64,000 nt of DNA, from assembly GCF_036785885.1 (NCBI RefSeq), contig NC_092326.1, positions 7,903,787 to 7,967,786 of the forward strand. The letters run 5' to 3'. The stretch comes from Coffea arabica (lineage: Eukaryota; Streptophyta; Magnoliopsida; Gentianales; Rubiaceae). Position numbers and translations under genes: made by a program. Positions 53,820-64,000 of this stretch are shown here, piece after piece (positions within the stretch are counted from its first letter, which is position 1; each line of letters starts with the position of its first letter). The notes beneath the pieces are model-generated. The model was not told the origin of the DNA, did no database searches, and was given only the letters and a program-made list of their open reading frames with translations.

Positions 53820-54245
53820 CACTTTACACCCTCCAATTTTGCAGTAATTTCCACTTTGCGCATCTAATTCCTTATTTAGAAGTTTTGTGCCTTAATCCTG
53901 TCGAAATACTCCTAATCACCCTCAATGGCTTTTTTTACCTTAGGTTCCCCAATGAGTTTTACTGTTAATGAAAGTGAAAAAAGATTATGCCTTCACTCTT
54001 TTTTTTTTCTTTTAGATTTTCAAAGATTAATGAGTTTTTTCAACACTGAATAGACAAGATATATTTGTATACTTTCATTAATTGCACATAATATTACTAC
54101 TTGAATGTGAATTGGCAAATTTTGTATGTAAGGTGTTCTAGACATGTAATGTGACTGCAATTGGTAATTTTGAGTTGCAATGTGTTTAAAATAAAAGTTG
54201 ATGGTACAAAATGAGATTTACTGGAAAATTTTGAGGTGCAAAGTG
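53820..54245. mobile_element. Probable MITE, copy 2
   Basis: Same as 13382-13807. Confidence 0.5.
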
Positions 54246-56522
54246 AAGTGAGTCCTTAATACAAGCATACAGTTACAAAACACCCATGAAACTAGAGTTG
54301 CATAGTTATGCTCAAATAGAGTACAGTAAATTAATTCGATTGACATTTATGATATTCGCGTGCTTATCACTCGCACTGACATTTGACCATTTCGAAATTT
54401 TGGAATTGCATTTTGCTTCAATATGGGTAGTTCTTAAGTGATCGTTTTTAAACAAAGAAAAAAAATAGAATAAAATAAAATAAGTGCATATTAGGTTATC
54501 TATTCTCCGCATTCATCGAGCGTTTTGGAAATGTTATGGTTACTTTGGTGCAAGATAAAATTATATGGCAAATTGACATTTTGGAAAAATCATACCAGTG
54601 TATTGACATTTTGGTAAAGTATTATATGTATTTAGACAAATCTTCCATTTTAATTTTGATGGATCATTTTTTTTATTTAACCACATTCACTGGTCATGGT
54701 AAATTTGACTCTGTACTTCCAAGTGAAGAAGTGAAGCAGTAGATGGTACAAATGTTTGCAAGCAAACTTTATTTGTCTTATAAGGGTTAAAAGTATTAAA
54801 CCCTCTTAACCTTTACTCTCAGTTGCACTTCCTTTAACTCAATAAATAGGTCTATTGCCCTTCTGCTTTAATTTTTAGAGCAAAAAATGTCCCTTTCATA
54901 TTAATTATTATTTAATTTCTTTTTTCATATTAATTATTATTTACTTGTCCCTCATTTATATATTTTTTAAAGTAAAAAACAAAAAAACTCTCTGTGATAA
55001 ACCTAATACACACAAAAACCTCCCGTGGTTTCAAAACGTACAACATGACAACTCATGTTTTGAATTAAATTGTAAAGATGACAAAATTCATTAAATTTAG
55101 CGGAAACGTTGTAATGATCCAGATACAAGTAATGTCCCAAAAAACATTATAATGATAATTAAAGTCAAGTATGTGAACATGTGGCAAGTACCCTATTATA
55201 ATAGGATTGGTAATGTACCCAGGGGCTAGATTTTAACTATTATAATGACCCTACTAGAAGATTACTGACTTATAAAATGTAATTGAGTCACTCTTTTTTT
55301 TTTTTTTTTAATTTTTTTACCCTTACACTTTCTAAAGTTTTGATATTGACTCCTACAATTCATGTTTCATATTTTGACTCAAGTCCCTAGTAGTATAAAA
55401 TGTCAAAAATTCACCCATGGGCATTTGACATGGACTGGATTCCTTTGGGTCATATCATTTCAGCATAGAAGTACCTAAAATTGACTCTCTTTATGGCTGA
55501 GGAAGTATTCTGAAAGTATAAATAGATGAAAGGACAAAAATATGCTACCGTAGTCCTTTATAGGAGTCTTAAATACTTTAGCAGGACTCTTAAATACTTT
55601 GGTGGAAAGTGTTTTGAGGATGGTACTTTGTAGACTAGCAATTAAGTAGGTTTTGCTAGTTAACTTAATCCAGACCTGTATATCAGCTGAAAAAATGTAG
55701 GCTAACTTCAGCTTGTCAAGCTATTTCAGCTAGAAATATTTCCTCTCTTCAGTAGCATTGGTAAAAATTAGGGATGTAAACGACTTGATTTGAATTCCAA
55801 CGTGCACTATTCAACTCAAACTAAACGCTTAAAGTTCAAGCCCACCAAACTCCTAAAATTTGAACTCATATACAAGCTTAATCATTTGTTTATCTAAGTC
55901 AAGTTCGAGTTCAAATTCGATTAAACTTAACTCAATTGAGTTGAAGTTTTTAGAATTAATATTTTATGTTTGTTAAACAAGATATATGATGAACATGTCG
56001 CACTAACAAATCAAATGCTTATATTTATACACATATAAGCAAAGAATGTACTAATGTTTTGCACATACACGTTCAGGTCATTTGTACACTGAGCTCCAAT
56101 GGGCTATATAGGGTTGCTACCCCCAAGTAAGCTGCGAAAGTTGGTACAAAATGACCATACCAGGAGATTTCTTTCTGTCTTTGCTATTTGTTCAAAACAT
56201 CATCTGTGATCTAATTTATAAATGCAATCGAATGGTGTAAGAAATGAACAAGGAGAAAAATAACTTAGCATTAGGGTGGGGACATCACATTTTCTTTCAT
56301 AACTATTTTGAGTTTTGCCTCCTTGGCAAATGTACCCACATCATCACCAAGCAAAGAGACATGCAAACAATTTCTGAGGCCCCCCGGTACATTGGCTTCC
56401 ACTGCAATGCGAAAACTCCAGAGATGCATCTATCAAAGTAATATTAGATCAGGCAAAAATCCTTCGCCCCTAGGCAAATGTAAACAGCTTCCTTGCAAAC
56501 TCAAACTGTGAGCTTTAAAAAG

Positions 56523-58156
56523 TTAGCAGAAGTCAATTACACATGAAATTGAGCCTCTCGGAAGCGCTAGCAACTTTGCACGTATGACCCCCTGCTTCTC
56601 TAAGCTTTCTGTCATGTCAACCGAAAAAGATATAACCATCTTTTGCAGAACCATTGCGTGCTTCAAGAAAAAACCTAGTATAGAGAGCTCATAAGGATAT
56701 CCACACAGATCCCCAATATGGATATTCCTAAGATGTGTTGAGAAGCACTCAGGAACATGATCCCACTCCCAGTCTTCATCCTCAGGTACAAAGATTCCCT
56801 AATTAGATGCATGAAAAACCAGTCAATTTTTTTTTTTAAAAAAAAGAAAAGAAATATTGCTCTTTTGAAGCAAATGAAAAATTTATTGGGGATCCTAATT
56901 GTTCAAGTACCTGGGAAAATGCAAGAGACTGCAGACAATGTGCTCTACTGATGAGCAATAATAACAAATCACAAGTTAAATCCATTGAAGATTCAGTAAT
57001 TTCCAGTTTGGTTAAATTGTTGAAGTCAGGCCACGGAATAGGACATTCACGTTCATAACTGGTAATGACCTAAGAGGGAGAAACACAGAAAAATTTCAAG
57101 CATCAACTTAAAAATTTTAGGCACAATGCAAAGTAACAAATATAACTAAATGATGTTTGAGAATGTATTTTACAACATGTCCTGGAAGGGGCTCGAATAA
57201 GCACAAGAAACGAGCGGGGAAATAATAAATACCTCAGCAGTATCAGGTGTAATTGTTAGACATCTTGCATTCTTCAGCTTTGTGAGAAGGAGAAATGCAC
57301 GGAAGGCAACGATTCTGTCATTGTCAAAGAGACGTGGCACCTCAGCAACATGGATATCTGCTACAGCTAATGATGGCTGGTCTGCGAGGATATATTCATT
57401 CTCAAGACCACCCTCGTATTTAAGGAATTGAATTTCTGATCCAATGATTGTGATCACAAACTTGCTTATGGTAAAACGTTCAATCAACTCGTCATGTATG
57501 GTTAGATTCCTAACTTTGGGAGCATGGATGACATTATTATCAGTTGTCCATCGACATTTATCCAAAACTAAATGCTCAAGCATACAGCAATTTGAAAATA
57601 GCTGCTGATTTGAAGGCTTATCTGGAAAAGTTATGCACTCAAGATGTAAGGTCTCCAAACTGGAAAAACAGATATTAGATGGAAGATTGAGAACATTATA
57701 GCATAGCTTCAGTTTGAAAGAAATGAGAGATTCAAGAGAACATGCAGAACTAGGAAAGTTGAATGGGCCATCAAATTCCGAAAAACTAAGATTAAGCTCT
57801 CTAACATTGCACAGGAACAAATGAAGAAGCAATGGATCATGTAAGTCACGACATGAAATTGACAGTTTATCGATATATGTTTCTCGATGAATCACTCTGT
57901 TCAAAAGGTTCACAAACAGCATCCTGTCTCCTTGAGAATGTTCATCAAACACATAATGAGAAACAGAAAGCCACAGTCCTTTCCATCTTTTTGACAGGAC
58001 ACTTGTTCTCATGGCATCTTTTGTTGGAACTAGTGATAGAATGCAACCAAGAACAGCATCAGGCAAGTTGCTAATCATATCACTACTATCAGCAATATGC
58101 AGTTGTTTGGGACTGGCGAAGCTTCTACTGCCGGCCAGCTTCAAATTTGGGTCCAT
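56523..58156 (-). CDS. F-box/LRR/FBD protein, copy 2
   Basis: Coding exons 58156-57233, 57069-56911 and 56798-56523 encode the same 452-residue protein as 16085-17718, with the same splice sites. The F-box is near the N terminus, leucine-rich repeats are in the middle and the FBD domain is in the last exon. The predicted leader intron is 59272-58170. F-box genes often occur as tandem copies that diverge quickly, so the lack of any difference from copy 1 is notable. Confidence 0.9.
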
Positions 58157-59428
58157 CACAACTAACTTCCTATCAAAAAACTGTTACCATTAAATTCTAC
58201 ATATTGTACGAGAACAGATACTATTCACCATCCAGGAGGAGGGGAATTCAATGAGAAACAAATCTAATGCAAGAACATAAAAATATCCCATCATTCAATA
58301 CTAACATTTCAACCCATCAATTACAGAATAATCAGAGTGAGATTACAAATATAAGTTACTTCTTTAACAGACTACAAGTAATACCTGTTCTTTGAAGATT
58401 CAAAAATTTTATGATTCTCATTAGTATCAAGACACGTAGTTTAATACAAGTGTAATATCCTGTTACTATCTAATATGCTATTGTACTCCAAGAAGCTAAG
58501 CTAAGCTAGTCATCATACAGAAACCCTTCTCACTCTCCCTCCTCCCTCCTCTTAGCCCCTTCTACCTTTGGGTTAAACATAGCATTCAATTTTCCACATT
58601 CACTACTAAGACACAATGGAAGCAAAGGCAAGCCATTTACACAGATGCATCAGCCCCACATTAACCATCCCCCCCCTCCTCCTCCTCCTCCTTTTTTTTT
58701 TGTATCCAAATAGGAAATCATAGACAATTAATTTCAAAAACCAAGAGAAAAAAACAAAATCATCATGAACGTCTATAGGATTAAAAACTCGCCGCCATGT
58801 TAAGACAATCTAGAGTAAAACTTACGCACAAATTAAAGGGGTTCAGAAATTTCTGTTTATCAGTCCATCCACCACTGAATCACAAGTACAACATTTCCAC
58901 TGGACAGCCAGAACTAGTGAATCATAGAATTGTATAAATTCATGATTCAAACATCATAACAGATCCCACCCAAAAAAAAAAAAAAAACACACACACACAC
59001 ACACACACAACAACGTTAAAAAAAAGGAAGAAAGAAAATCCCCAATTCACATCTTAGGGCATAATTGCAAAATGCAACAAGATTCAGATCCTTAAGAGGG
59101 TCAAGAATAAAGAATACTCTAAATTAGCTCTAATTCACTTCCTGCTATATATCAATAAAGAACATAAATTCCTACTGCCACAGTGAACTGCAACGTATCC
59201 CCTTATCCTGAATTACGAAAGCTTTTTGCAGAAACAAAGTAAAGAATTTCTTGGGCATGTAGGGAAATATACCTGGGGGAAAAGGGAATTAATAAAAACT
59301 CAGACGGGGTCGATCAGTCCCTGCACTTGGGTTGCTGGAGTTGAGGGCGGTGGCGAAAGAAGAAGGGGCGCAATAGGAACTAGGAAGTGTTGAGGGTAAA
59401 GGTGAAACGGACAAAAAGGGTTATAAGT
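58157..59428 (-). other. Leader region of F-box gene, copy 2
   Basis: Same as 17719-18990, including the CCTCCT run and a CA microsatellite (58988-59009) of equal length. Confidence 0.45.
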
Positions 59429-60056
59429 GGAGAGAGGCTGTAAATAGGGAGGGGAAATTCTTCTTACACATATATTTGGCTTGTCATTTCTTTGAAGTTT
59501 GGTCTGGAGTTTCCCTCAAAACTCTTGCGTGAATGCGGACTTGTGGTCTGTCCGAAAGTTATATGAAAGGTTATTTTTTTGAGTTTGGTATGGATCCCGA
59601 TCATGAATCATGTACTATTTAGATATTCTTACATGTAAGAAGATACTTTGACGATTGTGGTATGGACTTAGATTCTTATTTGGTTTAATTATATAAAAAA
59701 AATATTCATATTTGGTTTAAGTCCAAAGCAAAGAAATTTGAAAAAAAAAATTGGTCAAAAGCATCATTTGTGGATCATGTCGTTGATCATATAGTGTGTC
59801 CAATAGCCATCCGAGTTAAGGTAATTTCCTACTGATGCGATTGTCAAGAGCACGATTTGAACAGAGTAGCAGAGGGCTGAACGAACTGAAAATGAGCGAA
59901 TTGGTGCTAGTAAGGTGGTCCCGAATTGACCTACAAAGGAATGAACAACGGACTAGCTCCCCGTTGTTACTCCGATGGTCAAGTCAGTGATATCTACGAG
60001 TAGAGTAATAGTATAGTTACTGTAGATAGTGTACCTTGTTTTGTCCTATTGTGCTA

Positions 60057-60064
60057 TATTTATA
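60057..60064 (-). promoter_or_regulatory. LTR TATA box, sense direction, copy 2
   Basis: Same motif as 19619-19626; would drive the minus-strand genomic transcript when in a 5-prime LTR. Confidence 0.5.
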
Positions 60065-60564
60065 GGACTCTGGGTAGTAATTTCCTTATAGGATTTATGA
60101 GCCCTATTAGGCTACTAGTAGTGGACTCCTTTTTGGACTCCGTCTGTTGGTTTCGAAAGGCTCGGGAGTTCCGGCTCACTAGGCCCACCCAATTAGGGGG
60201 CAGTGGTCTTGTCCGAACTGGTCTTCATAAGAGCCCGAGCTAACTTGCGCAAACTGACATGTCACCTGTCCGAACTGACAAGTGGCCTTGGATACTAGCC
60301 CTCTTGGAGTCTAGAGTCATTAAAAAGTCGCATGAGTCTAGACCAAATTTCGAGAGGCGCGTCAGTTCAGTGTGGGGCCCACAGTTTTGTAATCGCCACG
60401 TCTGTTGGGATAACCGTCACATTTGTTTACGTAACCGTCACTCCAATCATCACGTCGTTCCATAATGACAGTTACTAGTTCAACCGTTACGTCGTGTAGT
60501 GGTTGCTGGTATTAAATTCGAAATTTAATTCAGGACACTTCATCTTCCCGCTCTGGTGGTCCCC

Positions 60565-60571
60565 TATAAAT
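60565..60571 (+). promoter_or_regulatory. TATA box toward antisense ORF, copy 2
   Basis: Same motif as 20127-20133, about 215 bp before the antisense ORF start codon. Confidence 0.5.
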
Positions 60572-60784
60572 GGGCCCCACCAGACATCATTCTCATACTT
60601 TCCTCTTCATTTTGTTCAATCTCCAAATCCTTTAGTCAGTTCGTACGTTTCTACTTCTCTCAAGAGTCTGTTCGTGCGTCCTGTCCTTAGGTGTCAAGAG
60701 TCAGTTCGTACTCCTTTCTGGGCAGCACCTAGCGCCCGAGCTACCTTTCCATCTTTCATTAGTAAGTCTCCTCTCCCTTCTTTT

Positions 60785-62999
60785 ATGTCTTCTTCCGAAC
60801 GATCTGACATCACTAGTTCAGCTCTTAAGCGTAGGATAGCCCGACCTGTCCCAGTAGAAATAATATTCTCATCTTCTCCTTCTAGTTCTTCTTCCCCTAG
60901 CTCGTCAGGGTCTGAGTACGTCCCCTCTCCTGCTCATCCTCCTGTTCAAATGGTGAATCCGCCCAAACAGCCTGCCTAGCCTGTAGCGGGGCCTGCCACC
61001 CACGCAGTTCCAGTTTAGGCTGTGGCAGAGACTTCCAAGGGGACCAATATCGACTTCGGTGAAGTCGATGTGATCTCTCCTATTCTAGAGCAGGAGGGTG
61101 TGGACGAACTGGTGGGGAAATACGACATTCCCGTCTAGTTCGAAGTTAAGGCTGCCCGATCTGGGGAGTACGCTTGCCGACCTTCCCTTGGGTTTGTGGC
61201 CATATACAAGAATCAGCTCATAGCTGGTTTTCGCCTTTCTATTCCCAACTTCCTTTTTGAAATCCTACCTTTCTGGGGCATCCGAATAACCCAACTCATT
61301 CCCAATGCAGTTCGTTCTATCCTTGGCTTCTTCATATTATGCCGAGTTCTCGAAATCCCTTACTCCGATTTATTTAGGTCATTTTTCCATATGAAAATCA
61401 GTGGCCATGTTCCGGGTTGGTTCTACTTCGCTTGTAGGAGTGGAGCGAAGTATCCCACCCGCAAGCTGTTTGCTGGTGTTTCTTCCTCAATTCGAGCATG
61501 GAAAGCCCAATTCTTCTATGTGAAAAACATTGGGTTTCTCCCACTGACCTGGAGGGAGGAGACCCAGGTCACTGACCCTGTTCCTTCTCCTCTGTATGAA
61601 ACCGAACTGGACTGCCTGCTCAGTTCGGACATAAGGCTGAACATGAAGGAGTTTAATAACGCCCAACTCTGGGCTGCTAGCCTAATCCGAGCAGACGTGT
61701 CTGCTCCTACCCTCGACCTCAGATCTCTCTCCCCGGATGACCTGGCCACCCATAAATACTTATGTCTAAATATTTTTTTTTGTGACCTGAAGGGTTCTGT
61801 TAGCTCTAGCACTGATCATTTCCCTGCTTTTCTTGTAGTGAAGAGATTCTCGCAACTGTTATCCCTGGGTGGAGTTGGCAGTTCGAGCACGCCTACCCCT
61901 GCGTCTTCCACCGTGCTAGCCAGTTCAGCTCCTCCTCTGTCTCCTCAGCCGACTCCAGCTCAATCGTCCCTCGTTGAGGAGCACGGAAAAAAGAAGCGAA
62001 AGAAGTCCATGGCCAAGAGGGTCAGAACTGAGACAACTTCTTCTCCAACTCCAAAGGAAGGACCTACTTTTGATCTTTCCCAGTTCGACCAGTATGGGGT
62101 CAACACCGCTGAGGTGCAGACCTCTTCGGAAGCTCCTTCTCAGATGTGGCAGTTCAGGAACTCAGTTCCCCTAGAGCAGCTGACCAAGCTGACCTCATAC
62201 CCCCACCCAATGCACTTCTATCCACAGTGGGGGTTGTCAATTAACGACTGAGCTCAGTATCCAGATGTAGTTCGAGAACTTCTTCGAGGCACGGTTCTTT
62301 CCCATGACTACAACTTCATCAGGATGGCGCCGAACTCCGAGCTGCTTCAACATTATTATCTGGGGACGGCTCAAGTCGGTCCCGAACTCCCTGCTCGATC
62401 CTTTCCAATACAGTTTTTTTTGTTCGAAATGTTGATTCTCATGTCTAAACTGTTAGTTGAACGTTACTGGCTCCAAACTGGCCAGGAGATTTGAAAGCAT
62501 GTCTGAAATGTTGTCTCAAGTTGAGGCGGCTAAGGACAAGTTATCAAACCAGCTCGACTCTGCTGCAATAGAGGTGGAGTTCTTGAAGAAGCAGTTCGCG
62601 CAAGCCCACACCAACTGTGAGCTGGAGAAAAAGAAGAGTTCCGACCAAAATGCCCAATTGGAGAGTGAGCAAAAGAAGGCAGGCGAGCTGGCTGGTTAGA
62701 TTGAGGCTGCTTGAGAAGAGGGTCGCCAGCTGGGTATCCAGGAATTTAAGAGGTCGGAGGACTTCCTAAATGACTTGGCCATCCCGAACACCCCCGTTCT
62801 ACAAATCAGGTACACACAGGTAATGAACGATGTGCAAGTCTTGAATCTGCTAGGATTTGACCTTAGGAGGTTTTCTAGCTACAACCCCCATGCGTTCGAG
62901 CAGGTAGATCGGCTGGTGGAGGGGTATGCGCATGAGCGCAAACTGGCTGACCTCGTGGCTGATCCCTCCCTGCCTGCGACCTCTCTCGAGCCCGATTAG
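60785..62999 (+). pseudogene. Antisense ORF of Tat-type retrotransposon, copy 2
   Basis: From ATG 60785 one frame runs to 62251, broken by TAGs at 60977, 61016 and 61136 and ended by a TGA at 62249. The PF04195-like (gypsy-type transposon) domain is at about residues 130-340 of that frame, then a Ser/Thr/Pro-rich linker with a basic KKRKKS patch that could be a nuclear-localisation signal. After the TGA the same frame reads on (VVRELLRGTVLSHDYNF). A +1 shift near 62440 leads into a coiled-coil-rich tail (62457-62699, with Lys/Glu/Gln heptads) and a conserved-looking end (62775-62999). A TAG at 62697 and a TGA at about 62712 interrupt the tail. Biochemical function is unknown; a DNA- or RNA-binding or silencing-related role has no support here. 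Confidence 0.72.
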
Positions 63000-63281
63000 G
63001 AGAATCAAGGGAAGAACTGAATAGAACATAGCGTAGGATGTAGAGTAGGGTGCCGAACTGAGAAGGATCAGTTCGTTTTTGTACAATCTCTTCTTTTGTA
63101 ATTTCAATCTTTATGAATGAAAATTCTCTTGCCTTTCAACACTTAGCCAAACTTTCATTTGTGTTTTCCTTGTGATATTGTACGAACAGTCTTTGCGTGA
63201 ACTGCACTCTATCCAATTCGCTTATTCGGGCTTTTTGAAGTAGAATAGTAAAAACCATACATGAACAAAGTAAATGAACTC
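63000..63281. other. Gap between antisense ORF and integrase
   Basis: The convergent ends of the plus-strand antisense ORF and minus-strand pol are separated by 282 bp. The plus strand has T-rich and AATGAA-like sequence (about 63100-63125) that could serve as its polyadenylation region. No other feature is seen. Confidence 0.5.
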
Positions 63282-64000
63282 TTAACGGAAAATTCTCAAA
63301 TTCGAATTATGCCAAGTACGCGGGACTTCCTCTCCATTGAGATGAGTTAACTTGCAGTACCCTGCTCGATCTACCTTCCTTACCACGTAGGGATCTTTCT
63401 AGTTCGGATCCAATTTGTTCGTGCCTAGGACTCGACTTACTGAGTTCTTTCGAAGAACTATATATAGTGTCATGCGATCTGCCCTTTGTACTTGGCCATC
63501 CTTATGACTGCTTCCTCCCTCTTCTGTTTGAGCAGGTCTAAGTTGAACCGCATCTCACCCCCATTATCTTGGACTATGAAATTCTGCACCCTGTTTGATG
63601 GCAAGCCAATCTCCACCGAAATTACTGCTTCCACTCTATAAGTTAAGGCAAATAGAGTTTCTTGAGTGGCAGTTCGACATGTAGTTCGATAAGTCCAGAA
63701 TATGCTAGGCAGTTCATCTATCCATCCAGTTTGGGCAGACTATTCTGGTCTTTAAGCTGTGCAAGATAGTTCTGTTGATATTTTTCACCTACCTATTAGC
63801 TTGAGGGTGTCCTACAGAAGTGAAGTATTGTTGAATCTTGAGTTCGGACCACCAATCCCGAAAAGTGTTGTCGGCGAACTGTCGGCCGTTGTCCGAGACT
63901 AGAGCTTGTGGCATGCCAAACCAACAGACTATGTTCTTCTAAAAGAACTTCTGGACCGACCTGCTGCTGATAGGGTTGAGTGGTTCGGCTTCCACCCACT
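63282..64000 (-). pseudogene. Ty3/gypsy integrase, C-terminal part
   Basis: Retroviral-type DDE integrase, which inserts the cDNA into the host chromosome. It is partial: the N-terminal part lies beyond the window. Visible on the minus strand are the second catalytic Asp in LVSDNGRQFAD (about 63905-63875), then FTSVGHPQAN, INRTILHSLKTR, and a tail ending with a typical strand (LNGEEVPRTWHNSNL) and TAA at 63284-63282. Defects: TAG in the FF*KNIV segment, TAG where the family has Gln after ANR (CAG to TAG), and Lys where the catalytic Glu is expected (VK instead of VE). Further stops or a frameshift lie between about 63440 and 63500. It is inactive. Confidence 0.82.

Larger units (their letters stand above)
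59833..60595 (-). repeat. Putative 3-prime LTR, copy 2
   Basis: Same as 19395-20157; here it belongs to the less truncated copy of the element. Confidence 0.5.
59833..64000 (-). mobile_element. Ty3/gypsy retrotransposon, Tat-type, partial
   Basis: Read on the minus strand from the right edge: integrase C-terminal part (64000-63282), a 282 bp gap, an antisense ORF on the opposite strand (62999-60785), a polypurine stretch, then a putative 3-prime LTR (60595-59833). An extra antisense ORF between integrase and the 3-prime LTR is an established trait of Tat-lineage elements such as Retand and Grande. Gag, protease, reverse transcriptase and the 5-prime LTR lie beyond the window. Reading frames are decayed. 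Confidence 0.75.

Overview
The window is nuclear DNA of a flowering plant, most likely a eudicot. It is AT-rich, its genes carry GT-AG introns, and a ribosomal-protein promoter has telo-boxes. Long intergenic stretches are packed with plant transposon families (Mutator-like, hAT, Stowaway, Helitron, copia-type and Ty3/gypsy-type LTR elements). I cannot name the species.

The dominant feature is a direct duplication. Positions 1-21500 recur at 40439-61938 with a constant offset of 40438 and no difference that I found. Between the copies lies an 18.9 kb single-copy block (21501-40438). After the second copy comes unique sequence (61939-64000). The first copy is cut at 21500 in the middle of a retrotransposon reading frame that runs on normally in the second copy, so 21500|21501 is the novel junction. 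The simplest genomic reading is a tandem duplication with a 40438 bp unit, only partly in view. An assembly artefact is an equally serious alternative because even homopolymers and microsatellites match.

Each copy of the duplicated block holds two cellular genes. One is a four-exon gene for ribosomal protein L18a (eL20), reconstructed to 178 residues. The other is a minus-strand F-box/LRR/FBD gene with three coding exons and 452 residues. Around them lie a Mutator-like element with a 10 bp target-site duplication, a Stowaway MITE, a hAT element with a perfect 8 bp duplication, a 13 bp-TIR MITE, a half-kilobase AT-only tract, and the 3-prime LTR plus antisense ORF of a Tat-type Ty3/gypsy retrotransposon. 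The integrase end of that element is visible only beyond the second copy (63282-64000).

The single-copy block is almost entirely mobile DNA. It starts with truncated or unclassified DNA elements, two long purine tracts and a likely non-autonomous Helitron end. A probable solo copia-type LTR follows, inserted in the left arm of an inverted-repeat element. The rest is a degenerate Helitron of autonomous type on the minus strand. It has RepHel (HUH Rep plus PIF1-like helicase) upstream, an RPA1-like gene downstream, and a 3-prime hairpin with terminal CTAG at 27773. A 1837 bp non-autonomous copia-type LTR element, with intact 5 bp duplications, sits inside the RepHel N-terminal region. All transposon genes carry stops or frameshifts, many of them at CAG, CGA or TGG codons as expected from deamination of methylated cytosine. 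I see no tRNA, rRNA, CRISPR array or prokaryotic operon.
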